DNA of 64,000 bases from Lachnospiraceae bacterium (GTDB lineage Bacteria; Bacillota; Clostridia; Lachnospirales; Lachnospiraceae), in NCBI GenBank assembly GCA_021199655.1, contig JAJQHQ010000050.1, forward strand, positions 1 through 64,000, in the 5' to 3' direction. Positions 47,459 through 57,232 of the stretch are shown piece after piece. Both the position numbers and the translations under genes were made by a program. The notes beneath the pieces are model-generated. The model saw only the letters and a program-made list of their open reading frames with translations, searched no databases and was not told the DNA's origin. Positions within the stretch are counted from its first letter, which is position 1. Each line of letters opens with the position of its first letter.

Positions 47459-49054
47459 ATGGGAATTTATTTAAATCCGGGAAAAAAAGGATTTGAGACG
47501 ATATTGAACGGGCTGTATGTGGATAAGACCGGGCTGATCGACTATGTGAATAAAACGTTGGATACACCGCTGAAACTGACATGCTTCAGCAGACCAAGAC
47601 GGTTTGGTAAGTCTTTTGCTGCCAAAATGTTGTGTGCCTATTATGACAGGAGCTGCGATTCACATGCACTGTTTGAAGGGTTGGAAATTGCAGAAAAGTC
47701 GTCTTTTGAAGAACATTTGAATCGGTATGACGTGATTTACATGGATATTACCTGGTTTATATCCCGTTCAAGGACCCGAAAGACCAATATTCTGGCTGAT
47801 ATGCAGACGGCGGTCATTCAAGAGCTGAGAGAAGCATTTCCCGCTTATGTGAAAGTGGATGAAGTGTATCTTCCAGATGCTATGACAAATATCAGTCAGA
47901 AGACGGATAGAAAATTCTTTGTAATTATAGATGAATGGGACGCTCTGTTTCGGGAAGCGAAAGATGACGAGAAATTGCAGGAAGAATATGTCCAGCTGCT
48001 GAGAGGTTTGTTTAAGGGCGGTACGGCTACAGATGAAACAATCGTCGGAGCTTATATGACAGGTATCCTTCCAATCAAAAAGTATGGTACTGAATCAGCA
48101 CTGACTGATTTTCAGGAATATACCATGGTGAATCCGGACGAGCTGCTTCCTTACGTGGGATTTTCAGAGACGGAAGTACAAAAGCTTTGCGGGCTCACAG
48201 GAGCCGATTATGAGAAAATGAGATGCTGGTACGACGGTTACTCATTCGAAGGATCGGAGTCGGTATATAATCCCAATTCTGTTATGCTTGCAATCCGGAA
48301 AAAGAGATTCAGAAATTACTGGAGGGCCTCTGAAACATTTGAGTCCTTGAAAAGCTATATTACGAGTGGTTTTGATGGATTGAAAGATGCCGTTATCCTG
48401 ATGCTTGGGGGGCAGCACATTAAGGTGGACACCAGTACATTCCAGAACGACATCATTTCCTTTGACAGCCGGGATGATGTGCTGACATTATTGGTACATC
48501 TGGGGTATCTGGCATATGATGCGAACGAAGAAGAAGTATATATTCCGAACCTTGAAGTCGCTGATGCCTTTAAAACGGCAGTGAAAAGTACAAAGTGGAA
48601 TGAAGTGAATAAGGCTTTGTCACAGTCGGATCATTTGTTGAATGCAACGATTCAGGGCGATGCTCAGACAGTTGCAGAAGCATTGGAACTCTCGCATGAG
48701 ACCTGCACATCCAGTCTGGAATATAATGATGAGAACTCGTTGAGCTGCGCAATTCTTCTGGCATATTATACAGCACAGAATTATTATGAGATATTCCGTG
48801 AACTGCCCGCAGGAAAAGGGTTTGCTGATTATGCTTTCCTTCCACGAAAGGGTGCTGACAAACCTGCGCTGCTTATAGAGCTTAAATACAACAAGTCTGC
48901 GGATACCGCGATTCAGCAGATACATGACAATCGTTATGATGGAAAGCTGAAAGGTTTCGGCGGTAAGGTAATGCTTGTTGGGGTAAATTATGACAAAGAT
49001 GCGAAAGGCGAAAAACGAAAGCATCATACGTGTATCATTGAAGAAGCAAAATAA
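47459..49054 (+). CDS. AAA-ATPase-like / PD-(D/E)XK nuclease-family protein
   Basis: 531 residues in the AAA-ATPase-like (PF09820) plus PD-(D/E)XK (PF08011) family, abundant in gut Bacteroidota and Clostridia and without established function. The N-terminus has the family opening (GFETILNGLYVDKTGLIDYV), SRPRRFGKSFAAKML as the P-loop-like motif, and IDEWDALFREAK as Walker B. The C-terminus carries the nuclease core ending LLIELKYNKSADTAIQQI (E-x-K). The start at 47459 follows GGGAGAG; the frame is open 31 codons upstream. A relative of the same architecture is at 51359-53029. Defence or regulatory roles are possible but unproven. Confidence 0.85.
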   Translation: MGIYLNPGKKGFETILNGLYVDKTGLIDYVNKTLDTPLKLTCFSRPRRFGKSFAAKMLCAYYDRSCDSHALFEGLEIAEKSSFEEHLNRYDVIYMDITWFISRSRTRKTNILADMQTAVIQELREAFPAYVKVDEVYLPDAMTNISQKTDRKFFVIIDEWDALFREAKDDEKLQEEYVQLLRGLFKGGTATDETIVGAYMTGILPIKKYGTESALTDFQEYTMVNPDELLPYVGFSETEVQKLCGLTGADYEKMRCWYDGYSFEGSESVYNPNSVMLAIRKKRFRNYWRASETFESLKSYITSGFDGLKDAVILMLGGQHIKVDTSTFQNDIISFDSRDDVLTLLVHLGYLAYDANEEEVYIPNLEVADAFKTAVKSTKWNEVNKALSQSDHLLNATIQGDAQTVAEALELSHETCTSSLEYNDENSLSCAILLAYYTAQNYYEIFRELPAGKGFADYAFLPRKGADKPALLIELKYNKSADTAIQQIHDNRYDGKLKGFGGKVMLVGVNYDKDAKGEKRKHHTCIIEEAK

Positions 49055-49057
49055 CAT

Positions 49058-49225
49058 TCAAATCGGCCCCAGCAGAAAATCTGCCAGGTGCATGATCTTT
49101 ACGCCGTTGATATTGCCGCCGGCAAGATCGTCGAGTGTAACGACATATTTTGGATAGTGGTCTTTGATCTCAAGAAGATTGGCAATCTCACGGTCGGATT
49201 CTTCCGGAAGCTGGCGGCGGCGCAT
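49058..49225 (-). pseudogene. C-terminal remnant of an AAA+/DUF4143 ATPase
   Basis: On the minus strand a 55-residue frame from ATG 49225 reads RRRQLPEESDREIANLLEIK, then DHYPKYVVTLDDLAGGNING, then VKIMHLADFLLGPI and stop. This is the typical end of DUF4143 ATPases (REL-LL-IKDNYPKYVLTLDEL...NGI-H-N-DFLL). The P-loop domain and most of the DUF4143 domain are absent. The upstream boundary falls at the terminator-like hairpin at 49231. It is a relic of a longer gene. Confidence 0.7.
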
Positions 49226-49230
49226 AATAA

Positions 49231-49266
49231 AAAAGGATGGCGCGTTGTGTATGCGTCATCCTTTTT
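49231..49266. terminator. Bidirectional terminator downstream of pyrG
   Basis: AAAAGGATGGCGC ... GCGTCATCCTTTTT, with A-run before and T-run after, so it can end transcription from both sides. It serves pyrG (minus) 58 bases after its stop codon and could stop plus-strand readthrough. Its stem resembles the one at 47263-47297. Confidence 0.75.
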
Positions 49267-49323
49267 GCGATTGAAGGTAATTTTTTGCAATTGTTCAGGA
49301 CCGGTATCCTGTTCTTGCGTTTT

Positions 49324-50940
49324 TTATTTTCCAGACTTTTCATGATACTCGCCGGCTGCCTCGATAAATCCGCGGAACAGCGGATGCGGGCGGTTCGGCC
49401 GGGACTTGAGCTCCGGGTGCGCCTGTGTCGCGAGGAAGAACGGATGATCTTTAAGCTCGATCATCTCGATGATGCGGCGGTCCGGTGAGAGGCCGGAGAG
49501 GGTCATGCCGTTCTGCTCGAGGATCTGGCGGAAGTCGTTGTTCACCTCGTAACGATGACGATGGCGTTCATGGATCTCTTCCGTGCCGTAGAGCTCGTAG
49601 GCTTTGGTCGTCTTGTCCAGTACGCAGGGGTAGGAGCCGAGGCGGAGTGTGCCGCCGATGTCCTCCACGCCGTTCTGATCCGGCATCAGTGCGATGACCG
49701 GATATTTGGTCTGTGGATCGAGTTCGATGCTGTGTGCGCCGTCGAGGCCGATGACATTGCGCGCATATTCCACGATCGCCAGCTGCAGGCCGAGGCACAG
49801 ACCGAGGTACGGAATCTTATTGATGCGGGCGTAGCGGATGGCTTCGATCTTGCCTTCGATGCCGCGGTCTCCAAAGCCGCCCGGTACGAGGATGCCGTCC
49901 ACACCGGCCAGCAGTTCTCCGGCGTTTTCACGGGTGACGTCCTCGGAATTGATCCAGCGGATATTGACGGTGGCGTGTGTGGCGATGCCGCCGTGCTTCA
50001 GCGCTTCGACTACGCTGATGTAGGCATCGTGAAGCTGGATGTATTTGCCGACCAGCGCGATCTCCACCTCATGTGTGGGCGTGCGCAGAGCGTTTACCAT
50101 CTCTTTCCAGTCGGTCAGATCAGGCTCCGGGCAGCTTAGATGCAGGCATTCACAGGCCACCTGCGCCAGATTTTCCTCCTCCATTGCCAGCGGCGCCTCA
50201 TACAGATATTCCACGTCCAGATTCTGAAGGACATGCGTGCTCGGAACATTGCAGAACAGGGCGATCTTTTCCTTGATCTGTTTGCTCATCGGATACTCGG
50301 AACGGCAGACGATGACGTCCGGCCAGATGCCCATGCCCTGCAGCTGCTTGACGCTTGCCTGAGTCGGCTTGGTCTTCATCTCGCCCGACGCGTGCAGGTA
50401 CGGCACCAGCGTGACGTGGATCAGGATCGCGTTCTCGTGTCCCACCTCATGCTGGAACTGCCGGATCGCCTCCAGGAACGGCTGGCTCTCGATGTCGCCG
50501 ACCGTACCGCCGACCTCGATGATCGCGATCTGCGTCTCATCGGTCGTATAGTCGCGGTAAAAGCGGCTCTTGATCTCATTGGTAATGTGCGGGATGACCT
50601 GCACCGTGCCGCCGCCGTAGTCGCCGCGGCGTTCTTTCTGAAGGACTGTCCAGTAGATCTTGCCGGTCGTGACATTGGAATTCTTGTTCAGGTTCTCATC
50701 GATAAAGCGCTCATAATGTCCCAGGTCGAGATCCGTCTCTGCTCCGTCGTCTGTGACGAACACTTCGCCGTGCTGGATCGGGTTCATCGTGCCGGGGTCG
50801 ATATTGATGTAGGGGTCAAGTTTCTGCATGGTGACTTTGTAGCCTCTGGCCTTTAAAAGCCGGCCGAGGGACGCTGCGGTAATGCCTTTTCCGAGTCCGG
50901 AAACGACGCCGCCGGTGACAAATACGTATTTTACTGCCAT
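49324..50940 (-). CDS. pyrG: CTP synthase
   Basis: The 538-residue cytoplasmic enzyme converting UTP to CTP with glutamine. The N-terminal synthetase domain begins [20 protein letters not shown] with the P-loop SGLGKG, and continues with [21 protein letters not shown]. The class I amidotransferase domain has the nucleophile in [10 protein letters not shown] and the catalytic His in THPELKSRP form (AHPELKSRP). Length is normal. AGGAGGAG precedes the ATG. It is the only intact minus-strand gene on the right arm, facing replication. Confidence 0.98.
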   Translation of the reverse strand: MAVKYVFVTGGVVSGLGKGITAASLGRLLKARGYKVTMQKLDPYINIDPGTMNPIQHGEVFVTDDGAETDLDLGHYERFIDENLNKNSNVTTGKIYWTVLQKERRGDYGGGTVQVIPHITNEIKSRFYRDYTTDETQIAIIEVGGTVGDIESQPFLEAIRQFQHEVGHENAILIHVTLVPYLHASGEMKTKPTQASVKQLQGMGIWPDVIVCRSEYPMSKQIKEKIALFCNVPSTHVLQNLDVEYLYEAPLAMEEENLAQVACECLHLSCPEPDLTDWKEMVNALRTPTHEVEIALVGKYIQLHDAYISVVEALKHGGIATHATVNIRWINSEDVTRENAGELLAGVDGILVPGGFGDRGIEGKIEAIRYARINKIPYLGLCLGLQLAIVEYARNVIGLDGAHSIELDPQTKYPVIALMPDQNGVEDIGGTLRLGSYPCVLDKTTKAYELYGTEEIHERHRHRYEVNNDFRQILEQNGMTLSGLSPDRRIIEMIELKDHPFFLATQAHPELKSRPNRPHPLFRGFIEAAGEYHEKSGK

Positions 50941-51000
50941 GATCTCCTCCTGGTGATTATAAAACTGTGGATGCTGTTTCTCTGAATGTTTTGCAACGAT

Positions 51001-51042
51001 TCATGACAGGTCTTCGCACTTGCTGCGAAGGCCGTATGAATA
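51001..51042. repeat. Partial GTAACTG-family fragment
   Basis: TTCATGACAGGTCTTCGCAC through GCGAAGGCCGTATGAA repeats the third hairpin of the 135-bp mini-element (stem GGTCTTCGCA / TGCGAAGGCC). It lies directly beside the nearly complete copy at 51052-51185, so it looks like an older, broken insertion. Confidence 0.65.
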
Positions 51043-51051
51043 TGAAGAGTT

Positions 51052-51185
51052 GTAGCTGTTCATAACAGTACCCCGCACTCGCTGCGAGGTACGTATGAAA
51101 ACGTACATTTTACAGGAAAAAGTCCCATCGCGCAGCGATTTTAAATGGACTTTTTCCCGTAACTGTGAAGGTACTGAACAGTTAC
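51052..51185. mobile_element. 134-bp mini-element (three hairpins), slightly decayed
   Basis: Left end GTAGCTGTTCAT, right end CTGAACAGTTAC. It contains, in order, the GTACCCCGCA / TGCGAGGTAC hairpin, the AAAAAGTCCCATCGC / GCGATTTTAAATGGACTTTTT hairpin and the 27-bp terminal hairpin (51159-51185). It is the same composite as 63617-63751 in reverse orientation. The flanks GAAGAGTT and GATGATTT agree at 6 of 8 positions. The 418-bp gap 50941-51358 otherwise shows only A/T-rich sequence. Confidence 0.8.
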
Positions 51186-51358
51186 GATGATTTTTAAACA
51201 ACATATTCCATTATACATCCTGTACAGAGGAAAAGCTATTCTTTTTTAAAATAAAAATACGGTACCCGTTTTCACGTCTTGCGAAGCAGGATGGTTTGTG
51301 TTAATCTATGACCATAAAAAAAGATTTTTTCGTTTTGTTTTTGAGAGGAAGTGACTGC

Positions 51359-53029
51359 ATGGAGAAAATAAAAATGCCGGTTGGCATAGATGATTTTGCG
51401 GATTTTCACCAGATGGGTTACTATTATATAGATAAAACGGGAATGATCAAAGAGCTTTTGGAAAGTCCAGGGAAGGTAAACCTGTTCACCCGTCCCCGCC
51501 GCTTTGGCAAAAGCCTGATCATGAGCATGCTGAAATATTTTTTTGAGATTGGTACGGATAAGAGTCTGTTTGACGGTCTGGCAATCTCGAAGGAGAAAGA
51601 ACTCTGTGAAAAATATATGGGGCAGTTTCCGGTGATCGCCATTACATTGAAACAGGTGACCGGAGAGACTATGAGCGAGGCAAGAAAACAACTGTGGGAA
51701 TCGGTCATAGAGGCAGTGGATGGCTTTGATTTTCTGCAGAAAAGTAATAAACTGAGCAGCAGCGATCATCTTACTCTGCAGAAGCTTTCTGAAGGGACGG
51801 GAAATCTGGAGGCATCCCTGAAACAGCTTTCCAGGATTCTCTGCAAACATTACGGCAGAAAAGTGATCATCCTGGTCGATGAGTATGATGCCCCGCTGCA
51901 GAAAGCTTATGAAAACGGTTATTATGATCGGATGGTAAAACTGATCCGTCAGTTTTTTGGCTATGCATTAAAGTCAAACGATTCGCTTTATTTCAGTGTA
52001 TTGACGGGAGTGATGCGTGTTTCAAAGGAGAGTATTTTCTCTGACCTGAACAATCCGGATGCTCATACTATGGTCGATCCACAGTACAGTGAATGGTTTG
52101 GTTTTACAGATGAGGAAGTGAGACAGATTCTGGAAAACTGCGGATTGCAGGATTATTATGGAATTACAAAGGACTGGTATGACGGATATCGAATAGGAAA
52201 GACAGAGAATATTTATTGTCCATGGGATGTGGTTAAGTGGTGCAAAGCGCTGCTTATTGACCGGGACGCAGTACCTGAAAATTATTGGGAGAATGTCAGC
52301 GAGAACGAGTTCATCCGTACTTTTGCACAGATGGCAGACAGTACAACTCGTGATGAGATTGCGCGCTTAATTGCCGGCGGGACGGTAAACAGGAAACTGA
52401 TACAGGAACTGACATATAGAAATATGACAGGCAGCCTTGATAACATCTGGAGCCTGTTATTTACGACCGGATATCTGACACAGCGCGGGCGCAATGAAGA
52501 CGGAACGTATGAACTTTGTATCCCCAACTGTGAGGTAAACAGCATTTTTAAAACAAAGATTGAAGAATGGTTCAAGGATAAAATTCTGGGGGATACAGAT
52601 GGATTGAAATCATTTTACGCAGCACTGGATGCGGGAGATGCGGAAGTTCTTGAGGATTGTCTGAATTATCATCTGGGCGAATCAATCAGTTATGTAGATG
52701 GAGGCACATACGAGGATAAAGAAACATTTTACCATGGCATAATGCTGGGCATGCTGCGCAGCAGAAAAGACTGGGAAGTGCGTTCTAACAGAGAGGCAGG
52801 AAACGGAAGGCCAGACATTACTGTATTTAATATTCGGCAGAAAATCGCGTATATTATTGAAGTGAAGTATTCAAAGAAAGAAGAGGAATTGCCTGCTGAT
52901 GCGCAGGAAGGACTCGACCAGATCAATCGGATGCATTATGATCAGTATTTCAGTATGCGTTTTCCGAAACGTATACGGCATTTTGGGATTGCTTTTTGCA
53001 AAAAACAATGTAAAGTTGTAGCGGAATGA
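51359..53029 (+). CDS. AAA-ATPase-like / PD-(D/E)XK nuclease-family protein (second copy)
   Basis: 556 residues with the same architecture as 47459-49054. The opening is MPVGIDDFADFHQMGYYYID with DKTGMIKELLESPGKV, the P-loop-like motif TRPRRFGKSLIMSML, Walker B ILVDEYDAPLQKAY, a mid-region typical of the family (WYDGYRIGKTENIYCPWDVV), and a C-terminal PD-(D/E)XK core GRPDITVF...IAYIIEVKYSK with complete D and E-x-K. The two proteins are clearly diverged, so this is not a recent duplication. The start at 51359 follows GAGAGGA. Function is unknown. Confidence 0.87.
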   Translation: MEKIKMPVGIDDFADFHQMGYYYIDKTGMIKELLESPGKVNLFTRPRRFGKSLIMSMLKYFFEIGTDKSLFDGLAISKEKELCEKYMGQFPVIAITLKQVTGETMSEARKQLWESVIEAVDGFDFLQKSNKLSSSDHLTLQKLSEGTGNLEASLKQLSRILCKHYGRKVIILVDEYDAPLQKAYENGYYDRMVKLIRQFFGYALKSNDSLYFSVLTGVMRVSKESIFSDLNNPDAHTMVDPQYSEWFGFTDEEVRQILENCGLQDYYGITKDWYDGYRIGKTENIYCPWDVVKWCKALLIDRDAVPENYWENVSENEFIRTFAQMADSTTRDEIARLIAGGTVNRKLIQELTYRNMTGSLDNIWSLLFTTGYLTQRGRNEDGTYELCIPNCEVNSIFKTKIEEWFKDKILGDTDGLKSFYAALDAGDAEVLEDCLNYHLGESISYVDGGTYEDKETFYHGIMLGMLRSRKDWEVRSNREAGNGRPDITVFNIRQKIAYIIEVKYSKKEEELPADAQEGLDQINRMHYDQYFSMRFPKRIRHFGIAFCKKQCKVVAE

Positions 53030-53049
53030 GGGGTTATGATAGTTTTGGG

Positions 53050-53100
53050 GTAACTATTCAGGACAGTACTTCGCACTTGCCGCGAAGTACGCATGAAAAC
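53050..53100. mobile_element. Truncated GTAACTG mini-element
   Basis: Starts GTAACTATTCAG and continues with the third-hairpin sequence in the form GTACTTCGC / GCGAAGTAC, then GCATGAAAAC. It stops matching after about 51 bases, so the other end is lost. It lies between the second AAA-ATPase-like gene and the transglutaminase-like gene. Confidence 0.7.
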
Positions 53101-53137
53101 GGATATTATATGGGGACGTTCGGGGAACGTGTGAGAG

Positions 53138-54274
53138 ATGGGAATGCTGCGCGAACAGACAGAAGCCGGGGATCGGCTTAATTATCCGTATGAAGATTCT
53201 TATGAGGACCTGTATACAGCTCCTTATGAGAATCAGTACGAGGATTCGTATGAGGATCCGTATGAGGATCCGTATGAGGATCCGTATGAAGATCAGGAAT
53301 TTCTGGAGAGACAGCGGAAGCGGCGCGAGAGACGCAAACGCGAGGAAGCCCGCAGGAGAAGGCGTCTCAGGCTGCTTGCGGCCGGAGGCGTCTGCGTGGT
53401 GTGCGCGGTTGTGGCTGTGATCTGCTCGCTTCAATTCGGTGATCGTATTTCTGTGCTGAAGGATTCGGATGCGGTCACGGGAGGACAGGTCACAGGGAGT
53501 CAGACTGCCGGAAACAATACTGTGGGGACACAGAATCAGTCGGCTGTTGATGAGGAAGCTCCGGAAATCAGCGGCGTGGTGCCGTTAAGCGCATTTGTCG
53601 GCACAGAAGTCTCTTATACGGCAAATATTGTCGTGACGGATGACAGTGACCCGGAGGCAGAGCTTTCCGTGGATACTTCGGCTGTGGATTCGGATGAGGC
53701 GGGGACCTATGACATTACCTACACAGCCACGGATAAGGCGGGCCATACGGCGTCTGCATCCACGACGATCACGTTTTCCGAAAAGCCGGAGGACTATATC
53801 GAGGAATCTGTGGTACTGGAGGAAGCGCAGGCAGTGCTGGATGAGATTTTAAGCGACGATATGACTTTGAAACAGAAGACAAGGGCGATCTATACCTGGG
53901 TTCGCGCGCATCTTTCTTATTCAGATGCGGATTATGATGAAAGCTGGACGAATGGCGCACATATTGGTTTCACGACCGGGACAGGCGATGGGTTTATCTA
54001 TTTTTCTACGACAAAGGCGCTCCTGACGCAGGCCGGAGTGCCGAATATAGATGTGGAAAAAAGCAATGTGACCAGCTCGCGCCATTACTGGAGTCTGGTT
54101 AATGTCGGCGATGGCTGGTATCATCTGGACACGACGCCGAGGTTAAGCGGCGCGACCTTTTTCCTGGCGACAGATGCGGAGATGACGGCCTATTTTGAAG
54201 AATACGGCGCTTATGACGCGATCGATACGAGCCGTTATCCGGCTACGCCGACCACGGCGTCGACGATTGAGTGA
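53138..54274 (+). CDS. Membrane protein with Ig-like and cysteine-less transglutaminase-like domains
   Basis: 378 residues. A cytoplasmic N-terminus with YEDP-type repeats (about 17-52) and a strongly basic stretch (RKRRERRKREEARRRRR), one membrane segment (about 81-101, LLAAGGVCVVCAVVAVICSL), an extracellular linker, an immunoglobulin-like domain (about 150-230), and a transglutaminase-like domain (about 235-360: AIYTWVRAHLSYSD, HYWSLVNVGDGWYHLDTTP). In the family the cysteine sits in a G-D-C/G-x-C motif; here the stretch reads GTGDGFIYFSTTKALL, with glycine instead. Histidine and aspartate are kept. It is probably non-catalytic. The gene ends 262 bp before ftsH. Confidence 0.75.
   Translation: MGMLREQTEAGDRLNYPYEDSYEDLYTAPYENQYEDSYEDPYEDPYEDPYEDQEFLERQRKRRERRKREEARRRRRLRLLAAGGVCVVCAVVAVICSLQFGDRISVLKDSDAVTGGQVTGSQTAGNNTVGTQNQSAVDEEAPEISGVVPLSAFVGTEVSYTANIVVTDDSDPEAELSVDTSAVDSDEAGTYDITYTATDKAGHTASASTTITFSEKPEDYIEESVVLEEAQAVLDEILSDDMTLKQKTRAIYTWVRAHLSYSDADYDESWTNGAHIGFTTGTGDGFIYFSTTKALLTQAGVPNIDVEKSNVTSSRHYWSLVNVGDGWYHLDTTPRLSGATFFLATDAEMTAYFEEYGAYDAIDTSRYPATPTTASTIE
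53237..53296 (+). repeat. 12-bp tandem repeats encoding Tyr-Glu-Asp-Pro
   Basis: TATGAGGATCCG occurs three times in a row exactly (53249-53284), with diverged units on both sides. It encodes YEDP repeats in the cytoplasmic N-terminus of the transglutaminase-like protein. The exact copies suggest recent slippage. Confidence 0.85.
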
Positions 54275-54348
54275 TACTGAGGCGTACTGTACGGTTCGAG
54301 TGTAACGCCTATATATAATTTTTTCACAAAACATTTAGAATTGCGGTA

Positions 54349-54377
54349 TTGATTTCTATTCGGGAGCAAACTATAAT
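54349..54377 (+). promoter_or_regulatory. ftsH promoter
   Basis: TTGATT (54349-54354), 17 bases, TATAAT (54372-54377), about 160 bases before the ftsH start codon. It is the best promoter match in the 262-bp gap; the remaining leader shows no recognisable element. Confidence 0.7.
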
Positions 54378-54536
54378 GAGGGGAACTGGAAATTGGATTC
54401 TGTCACAACAGTTCAAAACAGCATATAGCCTGCTGCTTTGAACAATAAAACAACAATAAAACAGCATCGAAATGAAAAAAAGGTGCGCTGTTCAGGATCA
54501 GGTTTCCATGTTACAGCGAAATCAGGAGGCAACCGA

Positions 54537-56852
54537 ATGGATAACAATCAAAATGATAACCGTCGAAATGACCGGGATCAGGGACCGAACAACCGACCCG
54601 GCAGGAATAATAATACCTTTATTATCTTTCTGGCGGTCACACTTGTCACACTGCTTATCATGGCACTGGTGAACAGCAGCCTGGGAAGCGGCACGTCCTC
54701 CGTGGAAATTACGTATGATGAGTTTCTCGAACTGCTCGATGAGGGGCAGGTAAGTTCCGTTACGATTTATTCGGACGAGATTGAGATTACACTGAAAAGC
54801 GATGTGCTCTCCGAGTATCTCGGCTCTTCGTCGGGATCGGTGACTTATTATACAGGCAATCCGGACGATCCGAATCTGGTGGCGCGTCTGGATCAGGCAG
54901 GCGTGTCTTTTACACAGAACATACCGGATACGACTTCGAGCTATATCTGGAGTCTGATCTTAAGCTTTGCTCCGCTGATCATCATCTGGGTGATCTTCGC
55001 TTTTGCGATGCGCAGGATGACGAATGGAAGCGGCGGCATGATGGGTGTCGGCAAGAGCAAGGCGAAGGTATATATTCAGAAAGAGACCGGCGTGACGTTC
55101 AAGGATGTAGCCGGACAGGATGAGGCGAAGGAATCGCTGCAGGAAGTCGTGGACTTTCTGGAGAATCCGCAGAAGTATACGGAGATCGGTGCGAAGCTGC
55201 CGAAGGGCGCTCTGCTGGTCGGCCCTCCGGGCACCGGCAAGACGCTGCTGGCGAGAGCCATCGCCGGCGAGGCGAAGTGCCCGTTCTTCTCTCTGTCAGG
55301 TTCTGATTTTGTCGAGATGTTCGTCGGTGTCGGCGCGTCCCGTGTGCGTGACCTGTTTGACGAGGCGAAGAAGAATGCACCGTGCATTATCTTCATCGAT
55401 GAGATCGATGCGGTGGCAAAGAGCCGTGATACCCGCTTTGGCGGAGGAAATGATGAGCGTGAGCAGACGTTGAACCAGCTGCTCGCGGAGATGGATGGAT
55501 TTGAGCCATCCAAAGGACTGATCGTGCTGGCGGCGACGAACCGTCCGGAGGTACTGGATCAGGCGCTCCTGCGTCCGGGACGTTTTGACCGCCGGGTCGT
55601 GGTGGATAAGCCGGATCTGAAGGGCCGTGTTGAGACGCTTAAAGTACACTCGAAGGATGTCAGCATGGATGAGACCGTTGATCTGGACGCGATCGCGCTG
55701 GCGACGTCCGGTGCGGTAGGTTCTGATCTGGCGAACATGATCAATGAGGCTGCGATCCTCGCAGTAAAGAAGGGCCGTAAGGCTGTCTCGCAGCAGGATC
55801 TGTTTGAGGCGGTGGAGGTCGTACTGGTCGGCCAGGAGAAGAAGAACCGCGTACTCAGCAAGGAAGAACGCCGTATTGTTTCCTACCATGAGGTTGGCCA
55901 TGCTCTGGTAAGCGCACTGCAGAAGGATTCCGAGCCGGTACAGAAGATCACGATCGTGCCGCGTACGATGGGTGCGCTCGGCTATGTCATGAATGTGCCG
56001 GAGGAGGAGAAATACCTCAATACTGAGAAAGAGATCCGTGCGATGCTGGTTGAGTATGTGGCCGGGCGTGCGGCTGAAGAGATTGTCTTTGATACGGTGA
56101 CGACCGGTGCGGCAAATGATATCGAGCAGGCGACGCGGGTTGCACGCGCGATGGTGACACAGTATGGTATGTCAAAGAAGTTCGGCCTGATCGGTCTGGA
56201 AGTGACGGCTTCCCAGTATCTGGACAACCGTCCGGTGATGAACTGTTCGGACGCGACAGCTGCTGAGGTCGATAAGGAAGTCATGCAGATTCTGAAGGAT
56301 TCCTACGACGAGGCGAAGCGTCTGCTCACCGAGCACCGCAGGACCATGGATAAGATCGCGGAATTCCTGATCGAGAAAGAGACGATCACAGGCAAGGAGT
56401 TCATGAAGATCTTCCGTGAGTGCGAAGGCGAGAAGAAAGATGAGGAAAAGACGACCGCAAGAATCGCCGAGCGGCCGGTGGAGGAGAATCCGCAGCCGGA
56501 AGTGAAAGCGGATGTGGCAGTGCCGGAGAATCCGCAGCCGGAAGTGAAAGCGGAAGGGACTGATCAGATGAATCCGGAGCCGGAAACCGCTGCGAATGCG
56601 GAAGAAAAGCCGGAAATAACGGCATCTGCAGCTGAGTCGGAGATTTCACATCCGGAAGCAGAAGTGAATACGGCTGGAACGGAGATTTTGCAGCCGGAAG
56701 TGATTTCGGACGAAGCCGGTCAGGAAAAGCCGGTCGGAGAAGCTCCGGCATCATCTGTGGAGGCATCATCTGCGGAGGAAACAGATTCGGAAGCTGCGAA
56801 AGCGGAAGCGAAGGATAGCGATAGTCCAAAGAGCGATACGGACAATCTTTGA
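54537..56852 (+). CDS. ftsH: ATP-dependent zinc metalloprotease FtsH with acidic C-terminal tail
   Basis: A 771-residue membrane AAA+ protease that degrades misfolded membrane and short-lived regulatory proteins. Two membrane segments (about 24-45 and 138-160) flank a small extracytoplasmic domain. The AAA domain has Walker A GPPGTGKT (from about 229), Walker [12 protein letters not shown] and the SRH region [20 protein letters not shown]. The zinc site is HEVGH (451-455). After about residue 640 comes a Pro/Glu/Ala-rich acidic tail of about 130 residues with the repeat ENPQPEVKA. The start at 54537 follows AGGAGG; the frame is open 33 codons upstream. Confidence 0.97.
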   Translation: MDNNQNDNRRNDRDQGPNNRPGRNNNTFIIFLAVTLVTLLIMALVNSSLGSGTSSVEITYDEFLELLDEGQVSSVTIYSDEIEITLKSDVLSEYLGSSSGSVTYYTGNPDDPNLVARLDQAGVSFTQNIPDTTSSYIWSLILSFAPLIIIWVIFAFAMRRMTNGSGGMMGVGKSKAKVYIQKETGVTFKDVAGQDEAKESLQEVVDFLENPQKYTEIGAKLPKGALLVGPPGTGKTLLARAIAGEAKCPFFSLSGSDFVEMFVGVGASRVRDLFDEAKKNAPCIIFIDEIDAVAKSRDTRFGGGNDEREQTLNQLLAEMDGFEPSKGLIVLAATNRPEVLDQALLRPGRFDRRVVVDKPDLKGRVETLKVHSKDVSMDETVDLDAIALATSGAVGSDLANMINEAAILAVKKGRKAVSQQDLFEAVEVVLVGQEKKNRVLSKEERRIVSYHEVGHALVSALQKDSEPVQKITIVPRTMGALGYVMNVPEEEKYLNTEKEIRAMLVEYVAGRAAEEIVFDTVTTGAANDIEQATRVARAMVTQYGMSKKFGLIGLEVTASQYLDNRPVMNCSDATAAEVDKEVMQILKDSYDEAKRLLTEHRRTMDKIAEFLIEKETITGKEFMKIFRECEGEKKDEEKTTARIAERPVEENPQPEVKADVAVPENPQPEVKAEGTDQMNPEPETAANAEEKPEITASAAESEISHPEAEVNTAGTEILQPEVISDEAGQEKPVGEAPASSVEASSAEETDSEAAKAEAKDSDSPKSDTDNL

Positions 56853-56933
56853 TGAAGGTTATTGGGAACTTAAGATAACAGGCAGATTTCAGATGATCGA
56901 GCAGGAGGCGACTCGTTGGCTCCTGCTCATAAC

Positions 56934-56967
56934 AAAAGAACCGTTTTCAAAAAGGGCGGTTCTTTTT
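56934..56967 (+). terminator. Rho-independent terminator after ftsH
   Basis: AAAAGAACCG ... CGGTTCTTTTT, a stem with a purine-rich loop and U-run. Another stem (GAGCAGGAGGC / GCTCCTGCTC, 56899-56928) lies just before it. Confidence 0.85.
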
Positions 56968-57232
56968 CGTTACGCTGCAAATCGTTTGTTCACAAATTTT
57001 TCAAATTTTTCCCCATAAATGAACACACAAAACGATTATGCTCTTGGCAGTATTATAGTAAACGATGAGAGTCGTTTTACTTTGCGCCAGACGCGAGGCT
57101 GCGCAAGCAGCCATTCCTCACGCGTCTGTGTGCATATTAGATATTTATATGCAATGACGGAATCAGACAGGAACAGCTGCATTGGTTGCGCAGGGGTTAT
57201 CAATACGGTTTTATCGCAGTGGGAGGCAGCAT
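56968..57232. other. Gap before the export locus
   Basis: A/T-rich sequence with a hairpin AGACGCG ... CGCGTCT (57092-57129) whose inner part is GGCTGC/GCAGCC. TATAGT near 57051 could be a -10 box, but no convincing -35 lies 17 bases before it. I see no gene here. Confidence 0.4.
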
